A DNA stretch of 64,000 bases from Hymenobacter psychrotolerans DSM 18569 (GCF_900142395.1 NZ_FRAS01000008.1:62001-126000); one strand, 5' to 3'; counted from the stretch's first letter, positions 35,941-45,406 are shown. Made by a program: numbers and translations. Notes: generated by a model from the letters alone, not told the origin.

Positions 35941-37005
35941 TTAGGCCCGGCCGGGGGCCACTTCCCGCAGCGCCACCAGAATAGCATCGGCCAGCCGGTC
36001 CGGGTGTTGGGTATCGGAAGAGGAAAGCCGCCGCACCCGCTGGGGCGGTAGCTCGTGCAGCTCCAGCACGCGCATCGCCAGCGCGGCGGAAGAAGTCAGA
36101 ACCAGGTCGGCGCGGCGCAGGGCCATGCGTTCCAGCTCTACAATCCAGCCCCGGTCGGCGGCGGAGGTGCGGTCCTGGGCCAGGCTATGCACGTGCAGCA
36201 CCAGCGGCTTGCCCGTCAGCTGCCGGATTTCCATACCCGCCAGCCACGACTGCCAGTCGGAGGCATAGATGACGGCAAAATCCTGAGTGGCAACCAAACG
36301 GGTGGCAAAGCGGGCGTACTGAATGACTTTAAAGTTTAAGCCGGCCTCATCGGTCGGTTCGCTCCGCAGCGCCGTCAGGGCCACGTCCAGCACCGCCTGC
36401 CGAATGGTGGGCAGAGGGAACTCCTCGGCTGTGGCCGGAGCAGGCGTTGCGGCTGCCTCTTCCGAGGCTGTGTCAGACGGCAGGTCGGCGGTGGGTTGGC
36501 TAAGGTCCTGCGCTTCCGGTGCCGCCGGCTCCGCAGCAGCAGTTTCATCCTCAAGTGTAGCCGAAATCTGAGCTGCTTCCGGGGCAGCAGGCTCCTCCAA
36601 AACGGCCGGCGCGGCTTCCGGGTAGAAGGGCGGCATAGCCGCCGAACTGCCCATATAAGGCGCGGCTGGCGCAACCGGGGCAACAGCAGGGCCGCCGAAA
36701 CCGCCGGGCACCGTAGCGCCCAGATAGGGCGCCGCCGGCGACTCCCGGTGCTCCAGGCGCGAAACGGGGTTTTCGGTAGTCGTCAGGGCCAGCTCGGCCG
36801 CCGTCAGGTCCCCGAGGCTGGTAGCCTGCACCAGCGCAGACAGGTGCATCGGCTCCGGGAGGTGCGGTAGCAGCAGGGTCAGGTCGGCGTAAGGAGCCAG
36901 GGCCGAAACCAGGCCGGAAGTGGTAACCGGAACAGCGGAAGCCTCCGAAGAAGGCGCCGGGGAATCCCAGCTCAGCAGCAGCACCTTAAGCGGAGCAGTA
37001 GTCAT
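35941..37005 (-). CDS. N-terminal half of a GT-B glycosyltransferase with a Pro/Ala insert
   Basis: A 354-residue protein. The start PLKVLLLSWDSPAPSSEASA and the later FAVIYASDWQSWLAG, GKPLVLHVHS and RRADLVLTSSAALAMRVLEL match the acceptor half of GT4/GT5-type glycosyltransferases such as starch/glycogen synthase-like enzymes. Between them (about 85-195) lies an Ala/Pro/Glu-rich segment of low complexity. The protein stops about where the donor-binding second Rossmann domain should begin (normally another 180 residues), and has no NDP-sugar site (E-x7-E). It is therefore unlikely to be an active transferase by itself. It begins the operon with the DUF1905 genes and diverges from the GH31 gene. 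Confidence 0.75.
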   Translation of the reverse strand: MTTAPLKVLLLSWDSPAPSSEASAVPVTTSGLVSALAPYADLTLLLPHLPEPMHLSALVQATSLGDLTAAELALTTTENPVSRLEHRESPAAPYLGATVPGGFGGPAVAPVAPAAPYMGSSAAMPPFYPEAAPAVLEEPAAPEAAQISATLEDETAAAEPAAPEAQDLSQPTADLPSDTASEEAAATPAPATAEEFPLPTIRQAVLDVALTALRSEPTDEAGLNFKVIQYARFATRLVATQDFAVIYASDWQSWLAGMEIRQLTGKPLVLHVHSLAQDRTSAADRGWIVELERMALRRADLVLTSSAALAMRVLELHELPPQRVRRLSSSDTQHPDRLADAILVALREVAPGRA

Positions 37006-37103
37006 AGGCAGACGGGTAAAGAGAAAACCGCATTATTGAGGTCGTAAAGGCGGTTTTGGGTAATCTATGGTCAATGTTAGGCAAAATTCGCGGGATTCGT
37101 TTT

Positions 37104-37111
37104 TACCTTCG
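37104..37111 (+). promoter_or_regulatory. Candidate -7 element, cytoplasmic GH31 gene
   Basis: TACCTTCG is a TAnnTTnG-type match 76 bases upstream of the ATG at 37188, in the gap shared with the divergent half glycosyltransferase gene. No well-spaced -33 element is seen. Confidence 0.25.
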
Positions 37112-37187
37112 CAGGCTTAACGAAAGCTTTTTCCGGCGCTGCCGGTTTTTTTTTGTCCGGCTCGTTTCGCCCCGACTACTGCTTCCC

Positions 37188-39623
37188 ATGAACGACGCTA
37201 CCATTCAGGAAAACAACTATATGGTGAACGACCTGGCTGCCAAAGCCAGGCAGGAGTTTTTCCCCGGTAAGCTGGTCGCCAGCCAGCAGGAAGGCTCCGA
37301 TTTTGTTTTCCGCTGTGACAACGGCGCGCAGCTGCGCCTCGAAGTCATTTCCGACAAAATTTTACGGTTCCGCTACGCCACCGAAACCGGCTTCGCTCCC
37401 GATTTCAGCTACGCCTTCCCGAGTGGCGTGCCGGCCCGCACCGCGCCCGAGTTCCTGGAGTTTCGGGAGCGGCCTGACCACTTCCGCATCACCACCGACC
37501 GCCTGATCTGTACCGTGGCCAAAGACGGCCTGAAAACCCGCGTGCTCGATAGGTCCGGCAACACGCTGCTGCAGGACGAGAAAGGCTTCCACTGGGAGTA
37601 CGACTACGACTCGGGCAACGACATCGTGAAGATGAGCAAGGGCGTGCAGGGCGGCGTGTGCTACTACGGCCTCGGCGACAAGCCCGACAACATGAACCTG
37701 CGGGGCAAGCGCTTCACCAACTGGGGCTCCGATACCTACGGCTACGTGAAGGGCACCGACCCGCTCTACAAGAACATTCCGTTCTACCTGGAGCTACAGC
37801 AGCGCATTGCCCACGGCGTGTTCTTCGACAACACGTTCAAAGCCTCCTTCGACTTTGCCGCCGAGCGGGCCGACGTCACCAGCTTCTGGGCGCAGGGCGG
37901 CGAGATGAACTACTACTTCATCTACGGCCCCTCGCTGCTGGAAGTCACGCAGGAATACACGCGCCTCACGAGCCCGCCCGAGCTGCCGCCGCTGTGGGCC
38001 CTGGGCTACCACCAGTGCAAATGGAGCTACTTCCCCGAAAGCAACGTCAAGGAAATTGCCCAAGGCTTCCGCGACCGGCAGATTCCCTGCGACGCCCTGT
38101 ACCTCGACATCGACTACATGGACGGGTACCGCTGCTTCACCTGGAGCCCGACGCACTTCCCCGAGCCCAAGCGCATGGTGCAGGAGCTGGCCGAGGACGG
38201 CTTCAAGACCATCGTCATCATCGACCCTGGTATCAAGATAGACCCCAATTACCGGGTCTTCACCGAAGGACTGGAAAAGGACTACTTCTGCCGCCGCGCC
38301 GACGGGCCGCTGATGAAAGGCTCGGTGTGGCCCGGCCTCTGCAACTTCCCCGACTACACCCGCCCCGACGTGCGCGAGTGGTGGGCCGGCCTGTTCAAGG
38401 AGCTGGTCGAGGACATCGGGGTGAAGGGCGTGTGGAACGACATGAACGAGCCGGCCGTGTTCGAGAAAGGCACCTTCCCCGATGATGTGCGCTTCGGCTA
38501 CGACGGCCACCCGGCTTCGCACCGCAAGGCCCACAACATCTATGGCATGCAGATGGCCCGCGCCACCAATGAGGGCGTAAAGCGCTTTGCCTACCCCAAC
38601 CGGCCCTTCACCATCACGCGCAGCACCTACGCCGGCGGCCAGCGGTTCTCCTCCGCCTGGACCGGCGACAATATTGCTTCCTGGGAGCACCTGTGGCTGG
38701 CCAACATCCAGTGCCAGCGCCTCAGCATCTCGGGCTTCAGCTTCGTGGGCTCTGATATCGGCGGCTTTATAGATACGCCCGATGCCGAGTTGTATGTGCG
38801 CTGGGTGGCACTGGGCGCGTTCCATCCGTTCTTCCGGACGCACTCTTCCGGCGACCACGGCGACCAGGAGCCCTGGAGCTTCGGGGAGCCGGCCGCCGAG
38901 CTGGCCAAGCGCTTCATTGAGCTGCGCTACCAGCTGCTGCCCTACATGTACACCACGTTCTGGCAGTACGCCACGCAGGGCACGCCCATGCTGCGCCCGC
39001 TCACGTTCCTCGACCAGACCGATACCGAAACCTACCTGCGCATGGCTGAATTCGGCCTCGGCGACCATCTGCTGGTGTGCCCCATCACGCAGGCCGGCGC
39101 CGATGGCCGCTGGATGTACCTGCCCCGCGGCGACTGGTTCTACTACTGGACCGACGAAGCCCGCGCGGGCGGCGCCGAGGTGTGGGCCGCCGCCGGCCTC
39201 GACCGGATTCCGCTGTTCGTGCGCGCCGGGGCCGTTATTCCGTTTTACCCGGTGCAGCAGTACGTGGGCGAGAAGGTGATTGAGGAAGTGACGCTGCACG
39301 TCTACTTCAAAGCCGGCCAGGAAAGCAGCGTGCTCTACGACGACGGCGGCGAAGGCTACGGCTACCAGAGCGGCCAGCAAACTACCCGCCGCTTCACCGT
39401 GACGGGCACCGAAAAGGGCCTGCTGCTGCAGCAAACCATCGAAGGCGACTATCAGCCCAGCTTCGCGCGCTACCGCGTGGTGGTGCATGGCCTGCCCTTC
39501 GCGGCCACAGCCTACAGCACCGACGGCCAGCCCACCGACGTTCAGGACGTAACGCTCGAATCCGGCCTGACCTTGCCGGCCATCAGCATCAGCGCCACGT
39601 TCACGGAGTTGGTAGTCGGGTAG
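37188..39623 (+). CDS. GH31 alpha-glucosidase-type enzyme, cytoplasmic
   Basis: The ATG at 37188 gives 811 residues without a signal peptide; longer upstream starts add a non-homologous stretch, and a second Met at 37221 is possible. It has the N-terminal beta-sandwich (HGVFFDNTFKASFDF), the barrel landmarks LYLDIDYMDGYRCFTW, the catalytic nucleophile in GVWNDMNEPAVF (Asp near 417) and the acid/base region SSAWTGDNIASWEHL (Asp near 491), and a C-terminal beta domain (SSVLYDDGGEGYGYQSG). This is the pattern of alpha-glucosidases. With glgB and the cytoplasmic amylase it would act on intracellular alpha-glucans. It ends in a strong bidirectional terminator. Confidence 0.95.
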   Translation: MNDATIQENNYMVNDLAAKARQEFFPGKLVASQQEGSDFVFRCDNGAQLRLEVISDKILRFRYATETGFAPDFSYAFPSGVPARTAPEFLEFRERPDHFRITTDRLICTVAKDGLKTRVLDRSGNTLLQDEKGFHWEYDYDSGNDIVKMSKGVQGGVCYYGLGDKPDNMNLRGKRFTNWGSDTYGYVKGTDPLYKNIPFYLELQQRIAHGVFFDNTFKASFDFAAERADVTSFWAQGGEMNYYFIYGPSLLEVTQEYTRLTSPPELPPLWALGYHQCKWSYFPESNVKEIAQGFRDRQIPCDALYLDIDYMDGYRCFTWSPTHFPEPKRMVQELAEDGFKTIVIIDPGIKIDPNYRVFTEGLEKDYFCRRADGPLMKGSVWPGLCNFPDYTRPDVREWWAGLFKELVEDIGVKGVWNDMNEPAVFEKGTFPDDVRFGYDGHPASHRKAHNIYGMQMARATNEGVKRFAYPNRPFTITRSTYAGGQRFSSAWTGDNIASWEHLWLANIQCQRLSISGFSFVGSDIGGFIDTPDAELYVRWVALGAFHPFFRTHSSGDHGDQEPWSFGEPAAELAKRFIELRYQLLPYMYTTFWQYATQGTPMLRPLTFLDQTDTETYLRMAEFGLGDHLLVCPITQAGADGRWMYLPRGDWFYYWTDEARAGGAEVWAAAGLDRIPLFVRAGAVIPFYPVQQYVGEKVIEEVTLHVYFKAGQESSVLYDDGGEGYGYQSGQQTTRRFTVTGTEKGLLLQQTIEGDYQPSFARYRVVVHGLPFAATAYSTDGQPTDVQDVTLESGLTLPAISISATFTELVVG

Positions 39624-39641
39624 GCGACCAAACAAGACCAC

Positions 39642-39684
39642 GCAAAAAAGGCCCACCGCAAGTTGCGGTAGGCCTTTTTTGCGT
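39642..39684. terminator. Bidirectional terminator
   Basis: An approximately 20-bp stem with one mismatch (39642-39662 and 39664-39684), A-rich before and T-rich after, between convergent genes. Confidence 0.85.
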
Positions 39685-39696
39685 AAACAGCGCAAC

Positions 39697-40587
39697 CTAG
39701 AAATTGTAGGCCACCCCGCCCGACAGGCCCGTTGATTTGCCCAGGTTGCGGCCGGCCACATACGTGGTAGCGCCCACCGTCAGGCCGAAGCCCTTGGCCA
39801 GCGGCCGGAACGCGCTGATGCCCAGGCGCACGTAATCGACGCGGGTAGCCGGGAAGAAGCCCGTGAAGCCCGGCTGCAGAATATCGGTGCCGCTTTTGTC
39901 TGACTTCTGGAAGGAGGCCAGCGCATCGATGTAGAGCTTGGGGCCGGCATAGCCGATTTTGGTTTCGGCTACGAAGGCGTTGGGGGCGCTGTTGTCGCGC
40001 AGGCTATAGCCGGCCTGGCCCGTGAAAAACACGCCCGAAATGGTTTTCAGGTGCACTACGCCCTGCCCCGAAATCTTGCGGGAACCGTTGCCGATGGCAA
40101 TGATGTAGCCCAGGCCCGTATCCGACTTGTAGTCGCTGAAGGGGATGCTGCCGCTCACCACGCCCAGCACATCCACCACGCTCGTCCCGACTTCCTTGGA
40201 AAACAGCTTGGCTTTCAGCAGCAGCGTAATGTCCTGCAGGCCAGCGCGCTTGTTCACGTAGTTCTGGTCGCGCAGCACCTTCTCGTCGGCGAAGCCCCGC
40301 GACTGAATGTAGGGCAGGCTGATAACGGCTTCCAGCTTGTCGGTGAGGCCGTAGCTGCCATACAGGTTCAGCGAGCTGACCTGCACCCGGTCGAAGATGG
40401 GCACCCGGTTGATTTTGCCGGGTGCCAGGTACACGGTCTGGTAGCGTTCCTCGGTGCCGGAAATCACGAAGGAGCCATGGCCCTTGCCCGGCAGAAAGCC
40501 GCTCACCAGACTCTGGGCGAGGCCGGCGTGTGCTCCGCCCAGGCTTGTGAGCAAAAAAGTCAACAGAAAGCGGTAGGTGTGTTGCAT
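39697..40587 (-). CDS. Outer-membrane beta-barrel protein of unknown substrate
   Basis: A 296-residue protein with a signal peptide (YRFLLTFLLTSLGGAHAGLA) and alternating aromatic/hydrophobic strands (KLEAVISLPYIQ, GLGYIIAIGNGSRKISGQG, GFGLTVGATTYVAG) ending in VAYNF, an aromatic C-terminal residue typical of outer-membrane barrels. It is reminiscent of the putative porin/MetA-pathway-type barrels, though no motif is decisive. It stands between two plus-strand genes and probably is its own unit. Confidence 0.8.
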   Translation of the reverse strand: MQHTYRFLLTFLLTSLGGAHAGLAQSLVSGFLPGKGHGSFVISGTEERYQTVYLAPGKINRVPIFDRVQVSSLNLYGSYGLTDKLEAVISLPYIQSRGFADEKVLRDQNYVNKRAGLQDITLLLKAKLFSKEVGTSVVDVLGVVSGSIPFSDYKSDTGLGYIIAIGNGSRKISGQGVVHLKTISGVFFTGQAGYSLRDNSAPNAFVAETKIGYAGPKLYIDALASFQKSDKSGTDILQPGFTGFFPATRVDYVRLGISAFRPLAKGFGLTVGATTYVAGRNLGKSTGLSGGVAYNF

Positions 40588-40817
40588 AAAAGGGCAGTAA
40601 TTGAAGAAGCTGGTCGGGTCGGGAGATTCGGGAAATTGTGCAAGAACAGGGCGCAGGGCTCATGGTTTGAATTTGGGAATCCGTCCGGGCGCTAACTACG
40701 AACTACTCAGTAGCATTGGATTTAATCGGGGGTAAATCCGAACTGATTTTATTTTCGTTTCTACGCCGGTTCTTCCCTGGAACCTTGCTCTACTACCGCT
40801 TTACACACCGTTTGTAC

Positions 40818-41801
40818 ATGAAAAAATCCTTACCCGCCTGGCTGTGCAGCCTCGTCTGTGGCACCCTGTTACTGGTCGGTTGCCAGAAAAATGAAGAGTT
40901 GGACCCCACTATTGCCGGCATTGCCGTTGCCAATCCGGATTTCCAGATTTTGGAAGACGCTGCCATCCGGGGCGAAGTGGTCGACATTCTGTCCAATAAG
41001 AACCCCAATGACCCCGAAGGCAACTACACCGTTTTTGCGCCCACCAACGCGGCCTTTGCCCGGCTGGGCCTCACTTCCGCCGCCGACCTGCTGGCCCTGC
41101 AGAAACCCTTCCTGACGGCCACGCTTTTCTACCACGTCACGGGCGGCACGCTGGCGGGCAGTGCCCTGCAGCCCGGGCTGGTGTCGCCTTCGGCGCTGGG
41201 CCCGGGGCGCCGCATCATCCGCCGGGGCAGCAGCACTTACGTCAATGGCTCGAAGATTCTGGCTACCGATGTACAGGCTTCCAACGGCACCGTCCACGCC
41301 ATCGACAAGGTGCTGCTGGCTACCGGGTCCGACATTGTGCAGTCGGCGGTGGCGCTGAAAGACGCGCAGGTGTTTACCAGGCCTGAGTTGAGCTTTCTGG
41401 TGGAAGCCGTGCTCTACTGCAACCTGCAGGGCGTCCTGACGGCTTCACCCGGCAGCCCGCAGTTCACCGTGTTTGCGCCCACCGATCAGGCATTCAAAAA
41501 CCTGGGCACCGACCTGGGCGTAGCTCTGGACGTGCCGGCCGACATTCGCAAGCTGCCCCAGGCCACCGTCACGGCTGTGCTGCTGAACCACGTGGTGCCC
41601 GGTAGCCAGTTTACTTCCGAGCTGCCCGAAAATGCCCGCGTGACAACGGCCGGCGGCGGCCAGCTCATGCTCGGCGCTTTCACCGAAGGCACCCTGACCG
41701 TGAAAGGCACCGGCAATGCCTCGGCGGCCGGCATGGTGATTCCCGATGTGCAGTGCACCAACGGCATCGTGCACGTCATCGACCGGGTGTTGCTGCCCTA
41801 A
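40818..41801 (+). CDS. Lipoprotein with two fasciclin domains
   Basis: The ATG at 40818 gives 327 residues with a lipobox (WLCSLVCGTLLLVGC) followed by QKNEELD, an acidic start typical of surface-exposed Bacteroidota lipoproteins. Two FAS1 domains follow, each with the YTVFAPTNAAF / FTVFAPTDQAF motif and the NGTVHAIDKVLL / NGIVHVIDRVLL motif (about 40-185 and 190-327). FAS1 domains mediate cell adhesion or matrix binding. It diverges from the barrel gene after a 230-base gap with no other gene. Confidence 0.92.
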   Translation: MKKSLPAWLCSLVCGTLLLVGCQKNEELDPTIAGIAVANPDFQILEDAAIRGEVVDILSNKNPNDPEGNYTVFAPTNAAFARLGLTSAADLLALQKPFLTATLFYHVTGGTLAGSALQPGLVSPSALGPGRRIIRRGSSTYVNGSKILATDVQASNGTVHAIDKVLLATGSDIVQSAVALKDAQVFTRPELSFLVEAVLYCNLQGVLTASPGSPQFTVFAPTDQAFKNLGTDLGVALDVPADIRKLPQATVTAVLLNHVVPGSQFTSELPENARVTTAGGGQLMLGAFTEGTLTVKGTGNASAAGMVIPDVQCTNGIVHVIDRVLLP

Positions 41802-41963
41802 GCCAACTTATTGAGCGGGTGAAGCAACGGGTTCAGCGACAGTTTCCGGCTGCCGGGCCAATTGCTGCCTCAACCTGCCCGGTATCCGCCGTTCTTGCAG
41901 CCCCGATCTGCGCCGCCAGCGTTTTGTCTGCCGGCAGGTTCCGTCTTCTGCACATCAGTTGTT

Positions 41964-43520
41964 ATGAATAAGTTGAGTTCTGCCCTGCTGCGGAGCAGTT
42001 TGCTGTGGCTGGTGCTGCTGTGCGGCAGTGCCGCCCGCGCCCAAACGCCGGCTGTCGGCCGCCACTCGCTGGAAGGCCAGTGGAAAGGGGCCCTCACAGT
42101 ACCCGGCGGCAGTCTTCCGCTTATGATTACGGTAACGGAGCTAGCCGATGGCAACCGTTTCGCGGTGCTGGACGTGCCCATGCAGCGCGTAACCCGGGAG
42201 CCCATGACCGTGACGCCCCGCGCCGATACGCTCATTTTCGAGGCCGAGCAGGCCGGCTGCCGTTTCGTGGGCCACCGCACCCCCGATGGCCAACAGCTGC
42301 TGGGTATCTGGCAGCAGCCTGGCTACGCTACGCCGCTCACGCTGCTGTTGGTGCCGCCGGCCACTACTGCGGCCCCCAAGACGTTTAAGTTTCCGCCGCC
42401 TTACCGCGTAGAAGAAGTATCGGTGCCCAGCGTTACGGACCACCTGCGGCTGGCGGGCACGCTTACTGTGCCGGCCGGCGAAGGCCCTTTTCCGGCCGTG
42501 GTGCTGGTTTCTGACCAGGATACGCACACCCGCGACGCCCACTACGGCGACTTTGCCCTGTTCGGCAGTCTGGCCGACTACCTCACCCGCCGCGGGGTGG
42601 CTGTGCTGCGGCTCGATGACAGAGGAGTCGGCAAATCGGGCGGCGACTCGACGAAAGTCACCACCGAAGACCGGATGCGCGACGCCCAGGCCGCCCTGGC
42701 GTTTCTGCGCACCCGCCCGCTGCTCGACATTGCGCATATCGGCCTGATCGGGCACGGTGAGGGCGGCAATGTGGCGCTGCTGGCCGCCACCCAGCCGCTG
42801 CCGCCAAACTTCGTCGTGACGCTGGCGGCGGCCGGGCTGCCGGGCCAGGAGCTGCTGACCCGGCAGCGCCCGTCGTTGCTGCTGCGCGCCGGCACCCCCG
42901 ATACGACGCTGCTGAGTCTGGCGCGGCGGCAGGAGCAGGCCCGCCTGCAGGCCCAGCGCCAGGCCGACAAGCTGCGCGCTTCCGGCTCCAATGCGGCTCA
43001 GGTGGCCACGTTTCTGGAGCAGCAGCGCATCCGGCAGCGCGTGGAAGACAACAAGCGCCTTGAGGCCCAGCGCAAGCGTCGCCGCACCATGCTCGACATC
43101 ATTGCCAACACCGCCAACACGGCCCAGGCGCAGGTCATCGTGGCCAACATGGTGCGGCAGGATGCGCCCGCGCTGCCGCCGGAAGCCGTGCAGGCCGCCG
43201 CCGCCCGCCTCACGTCGCCCTGGTTTCGCTACTACCTCCGGTTTGACCCGCGCGACGAGCTGGACAAGGCCAGAGGCGCGATACTGCTGCTGCACGGCAC
43301 CGCCGACGATATGGTGGAAGCGCAGACTAACCTTGATATTCTGGCGAAAAGCCTGAAAGGCAACCCGCGCGTGACAGCCCGGAAAATCGAAGGTGCCAAC
43401 CATCTGTTTCAGGCGCCTACCACCGAGTGGCCGCTGCTGAACGGCCAGCCCCGCCCCGTCATCTCGCCCGCCGCCCTGGAAACCCTGCATTCCTGGATAC
43501 TGGCTCGCGCGAAGGAGTAG
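41964..43520 (+). CDS. Alpha/beta hydrolase, exported, nucleophile apparently missing
   Basis: The ATG at 41964 gives 518 residues with a signal peptide (SSLLWLVLLCGSAARAQ). It belongs to the alpha/beta hydrolases of the dienelactone/S9 type, with an N-terminal DUF3887-like lipocalin-type domain (residues about 20-130) and a hydrolase domain (about 150-518). The elbow motif, usually GHSEGG, reads GHGEGG: the codon at 42756-42758 is GGT, so residue 265 is Gly where Ser is expected. The likely Asp (GTADDMVEAQ) and His (IEGANHLFQ) remain. An inactive enzyme or a true change is possible. A long Arg/Gln-rich insert (about 325-380) is also present. Confidence 0.85.
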   Translation: MNKLSSALLRSSLLWLVLLCGSAARAQTPAVGRHSLEGQWKGALTVPGGSLPLMITVTELADGNRFAVLDVPMQRVTREPMTVTPRADTLIFEAEQAGCRFVGHRTPDGQQLLGIWQQPGYATPLTLLLVPPATTAAPKTFKFPPPYRVEEVSVPSVTDHLRLAGTLTVPAGEGPFPAVVLVSDQDTHTRDAHYGDFALFGSLADYLTRRGVAVLRLDDRGVGKSGGDSTKVTTEDRMRDAQAALAFLRTRPLLDIAHIGLIGHGEGGNVALLAATQPLPPNFVVTLAAAGLPGQELLTRQRPSLLLRAGTPDTTLLSLARRQEQARLQAQRQADKLRASGSNAAQVATFLEQQRIRQRVEDNKRLEAQRKRRRTMLDIIANTANTAQAQVIVANMVRQDAPALPPEAVQAAAARLTSPWFRYYLRFDPRDELDKARGAILLLHGTADDMVEAQTNLDILAKSLKGNPRVTARKIEGANHLFQAPTTEWPLLNGQPRPVISPAALETLHSWILARAKE

Positions 43521-43651
43521 AATATTATTTTTGTTCAAATTTTTATGATATTGTACAAGTCACATTTACAGAGCTTTATTCCTGTTGCATAACAAATGAA
43601 TACAGTAGGTTTAAGGGTAATCATTTTTCACTATAATTTTAATTCAGAGGT

Positions 43652-44618
43652 ATGCAGACAAAAGCAAACATCATTCCGGCCCTATTTGTGGGGGGGGGTA
43701 TTGGCAAGCTGTGAAAAGGAAAGAAACCCGGCTGAGCCTGCCATAGCCCAGCCAACTGTGGCAGAGATAAGCAGAGGGAAGATGCTCGACCAGTTCGCTA
43801 AAGACAAGGCCTGGGCTTCCTTCCTGCAACAGATAGAACACGGCCAGGCGAAAGACCCGCTGGGCCAGTATGTGAGCAAAGACACGTATCTGGACTTTGC
43901 CGGCAACGGTCCGCGCCCAAGCCGCCCCAAGTATAACGCGTACAGCCGGCAGGCTACCGTGTCTGACAACGGGAGTATTGCCTTCAACTACGTAACCCCC
44001 TGCTCAGTGGACGGGGAGCCCTGTACTGGTGGCGGTGGTTCTGTGCCCCCTACTTTTATAAGCACGGAGGGCATGGCACCTTATAGCGGGCCAGATAATC
44101 CGAACGGGTATATCTATGATTTGAAGCTGGTTGCGGGACCTTCACCACAGCCTTCGCCTACAGGATATACTTTACTCAACCTCGATTTGAATGATCAAGC
44201 GGGTGGGGCTTCTATACACCTTACCTTCACGCGCAACCCTTCTACGGTCGAGAACGGAAAAGAGTATTACGAAAGCAAGCCATTTGCTACCGGACCGGTA
44301 AGTGACATAAAGGTTATGACAGGATGCTGTAGCGCACCTTACCCTGGTTTAAACTACTACGATATTTGGTGGTATCCCTCCACTGGTACCAACTGGGGAT
44401 ATAACTTTTGGGAAACACTTGACCTTAATAACGGAGCCTGGGGCAGTCATATCTGGTCGTACCAGAGTAAAGCGACTGGTAGATCGGCAATCGAAATTGG
44501 TATTCTATCTGGTGATAACGACAGAATACAGCCCCCAAGTGGCTGGCAGAAGCGGCCGACGGACCTAAACCAAGGAGCCGGCGGAAAATTTATTTATTTC
44601 TGCGTTAAATCAAGATAA
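43652..44618 (+). pseudogene. Lipoprotein gene, frameshifted at a G9 tract
   Basis: A signal peptide begins at ATG 43652 (MQTKANIIPALFVGG). The next bases hold nine Gs (43690-43698); with eight, the frame continues VLASC, a perfect lipobox, into EKERNPAEPA and 320 residues. As sequenced the start frame hits a stop within four codons and the body is reached only by a different, unlikely start. The body (to 44618) shows a GEPCTGGGGSVPP loop, many Asn and Gly, and the late motif NWGYNFWETLDLNNGAWG; I recognise no family. This and the next gene are less GC-rich than the surroundings. A slippery G-tract at a lipoprotein start suggests phase variation, or a sequencing error. Confidence 0.7.
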
Positions 44619-44619
44619 T

Positions 44620-45348
44620 ATGGTTGTCAGGCTATTGATCATGGGGTTGCTGATAACCAGTGCTTTGAAAGGTCTGGCGCAAAGCCGGGAAGCAAACCGC
44701 CTTCTCTTTTACATTGCCGGTTCGCGTGGCGTAAGCAAACACGTTATGACCTACAATGGTACTCTAGGAGCAACACCAGGGCACATGTCTTTTGGGCTAT
44801 GGCGACCAACAGTTGGATTCTTCGTTTCCCCAAGGTTAGCAATTGAGTATAGCTGGCTAAGGAAGAGAGAGTATTTCGAGCAGATAGGCAGAGGCGTACG
44901 GGCAGACGGGAAGCCGATTACCGGAGTGGTAAGAGATGAGAACAGGGCTTGGGCCATCCCCATCACTCTACGATACAGAATAAGGCCTCGTGAAAATCAG
45001 CGCTTCCAGCTGGAAGCGTTAGTGGGCTTGAGCTATGTTTCGCAGAGTGTTGCCAGCGAATCTTACAGAACGGATGATGAGGAAATACTGGACTATTGGT
45101 ATTTGAAGGCCAAGGGTCGAAACTTCTACGTCATGGCCGGAATAGCAGGTCGCTTCGCCTTAGGCAAGCATCTGGAAGTCGTCGGGGACTATGGCTTCAA
45201 TCGTATGCTAAAAAATATGGATGGCGGTGTGTCCCAGCAAGTCATCGGCAACTCAACGGGCCTGACGCGCAACCGCAGCATTGGTTTGCGCTACCGCTTT
45301 AATTTCAAAATAAACAAACCGGCACCCAAAGAAACCGTTACGGAATAG
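44620..45348 (+). CDS. Outer-membrane beta-barrel protein, unknown
   Basis: A 242-residue protein with a signal peptide (VVRLLIMGLLITSALKGLAQ) and alternating strands (TVGFFVSPRLAIEYSWL, AWAIPITLRYRIRP, FYVMAGIAGRFALGKHLEVV) ending in IGLRYRFNFKI, as in PorT/OmpW-type small barrels. It starts two bases after the stop codon of the upstream lipoprotein gene, so they are surely one operon. The pair is lower in GC than its neighbours and may have been acquired together. Function unknown. Confidence 0.85.
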   Translation: MVVRLLIMGLLITSALKGLAQSREANRLLFYIAGSRGVSKHVMTYNGTLGATPGHMSFGLWRPTVGFFVSPRLAIEYSWLRKREYFEQIGRGVRADGKPITGVVRDENRAWAIPITLRYRIRPRENQRFQLEALVGLSYVSQSVASESYRTDDEEILDYWYLKAKGRNFYVMAGIAGRFALGKHLEVVGDYGFNRMLKNMDGGVSQQVIGNSTGLTRNRSIGLRYRFNFKINKPAPKETVTE

Positions 45349-45370
45349 AACGGTTTTGGCTGCTGCAATG

Positions 45371-45402
45371 CGCCGCCCGGCTACTCAGCCGGGCGGCGTT
45401 TT
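45371..45402. terminator. Shared terminator
   Basis: A perfect 12-bp GC-rich stem (45371-45382 with 45387-45398), 4-base loop and TTTT, between convergent genes. Confidence 0.85.
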
Positions 45403-45406
45403 GCCG

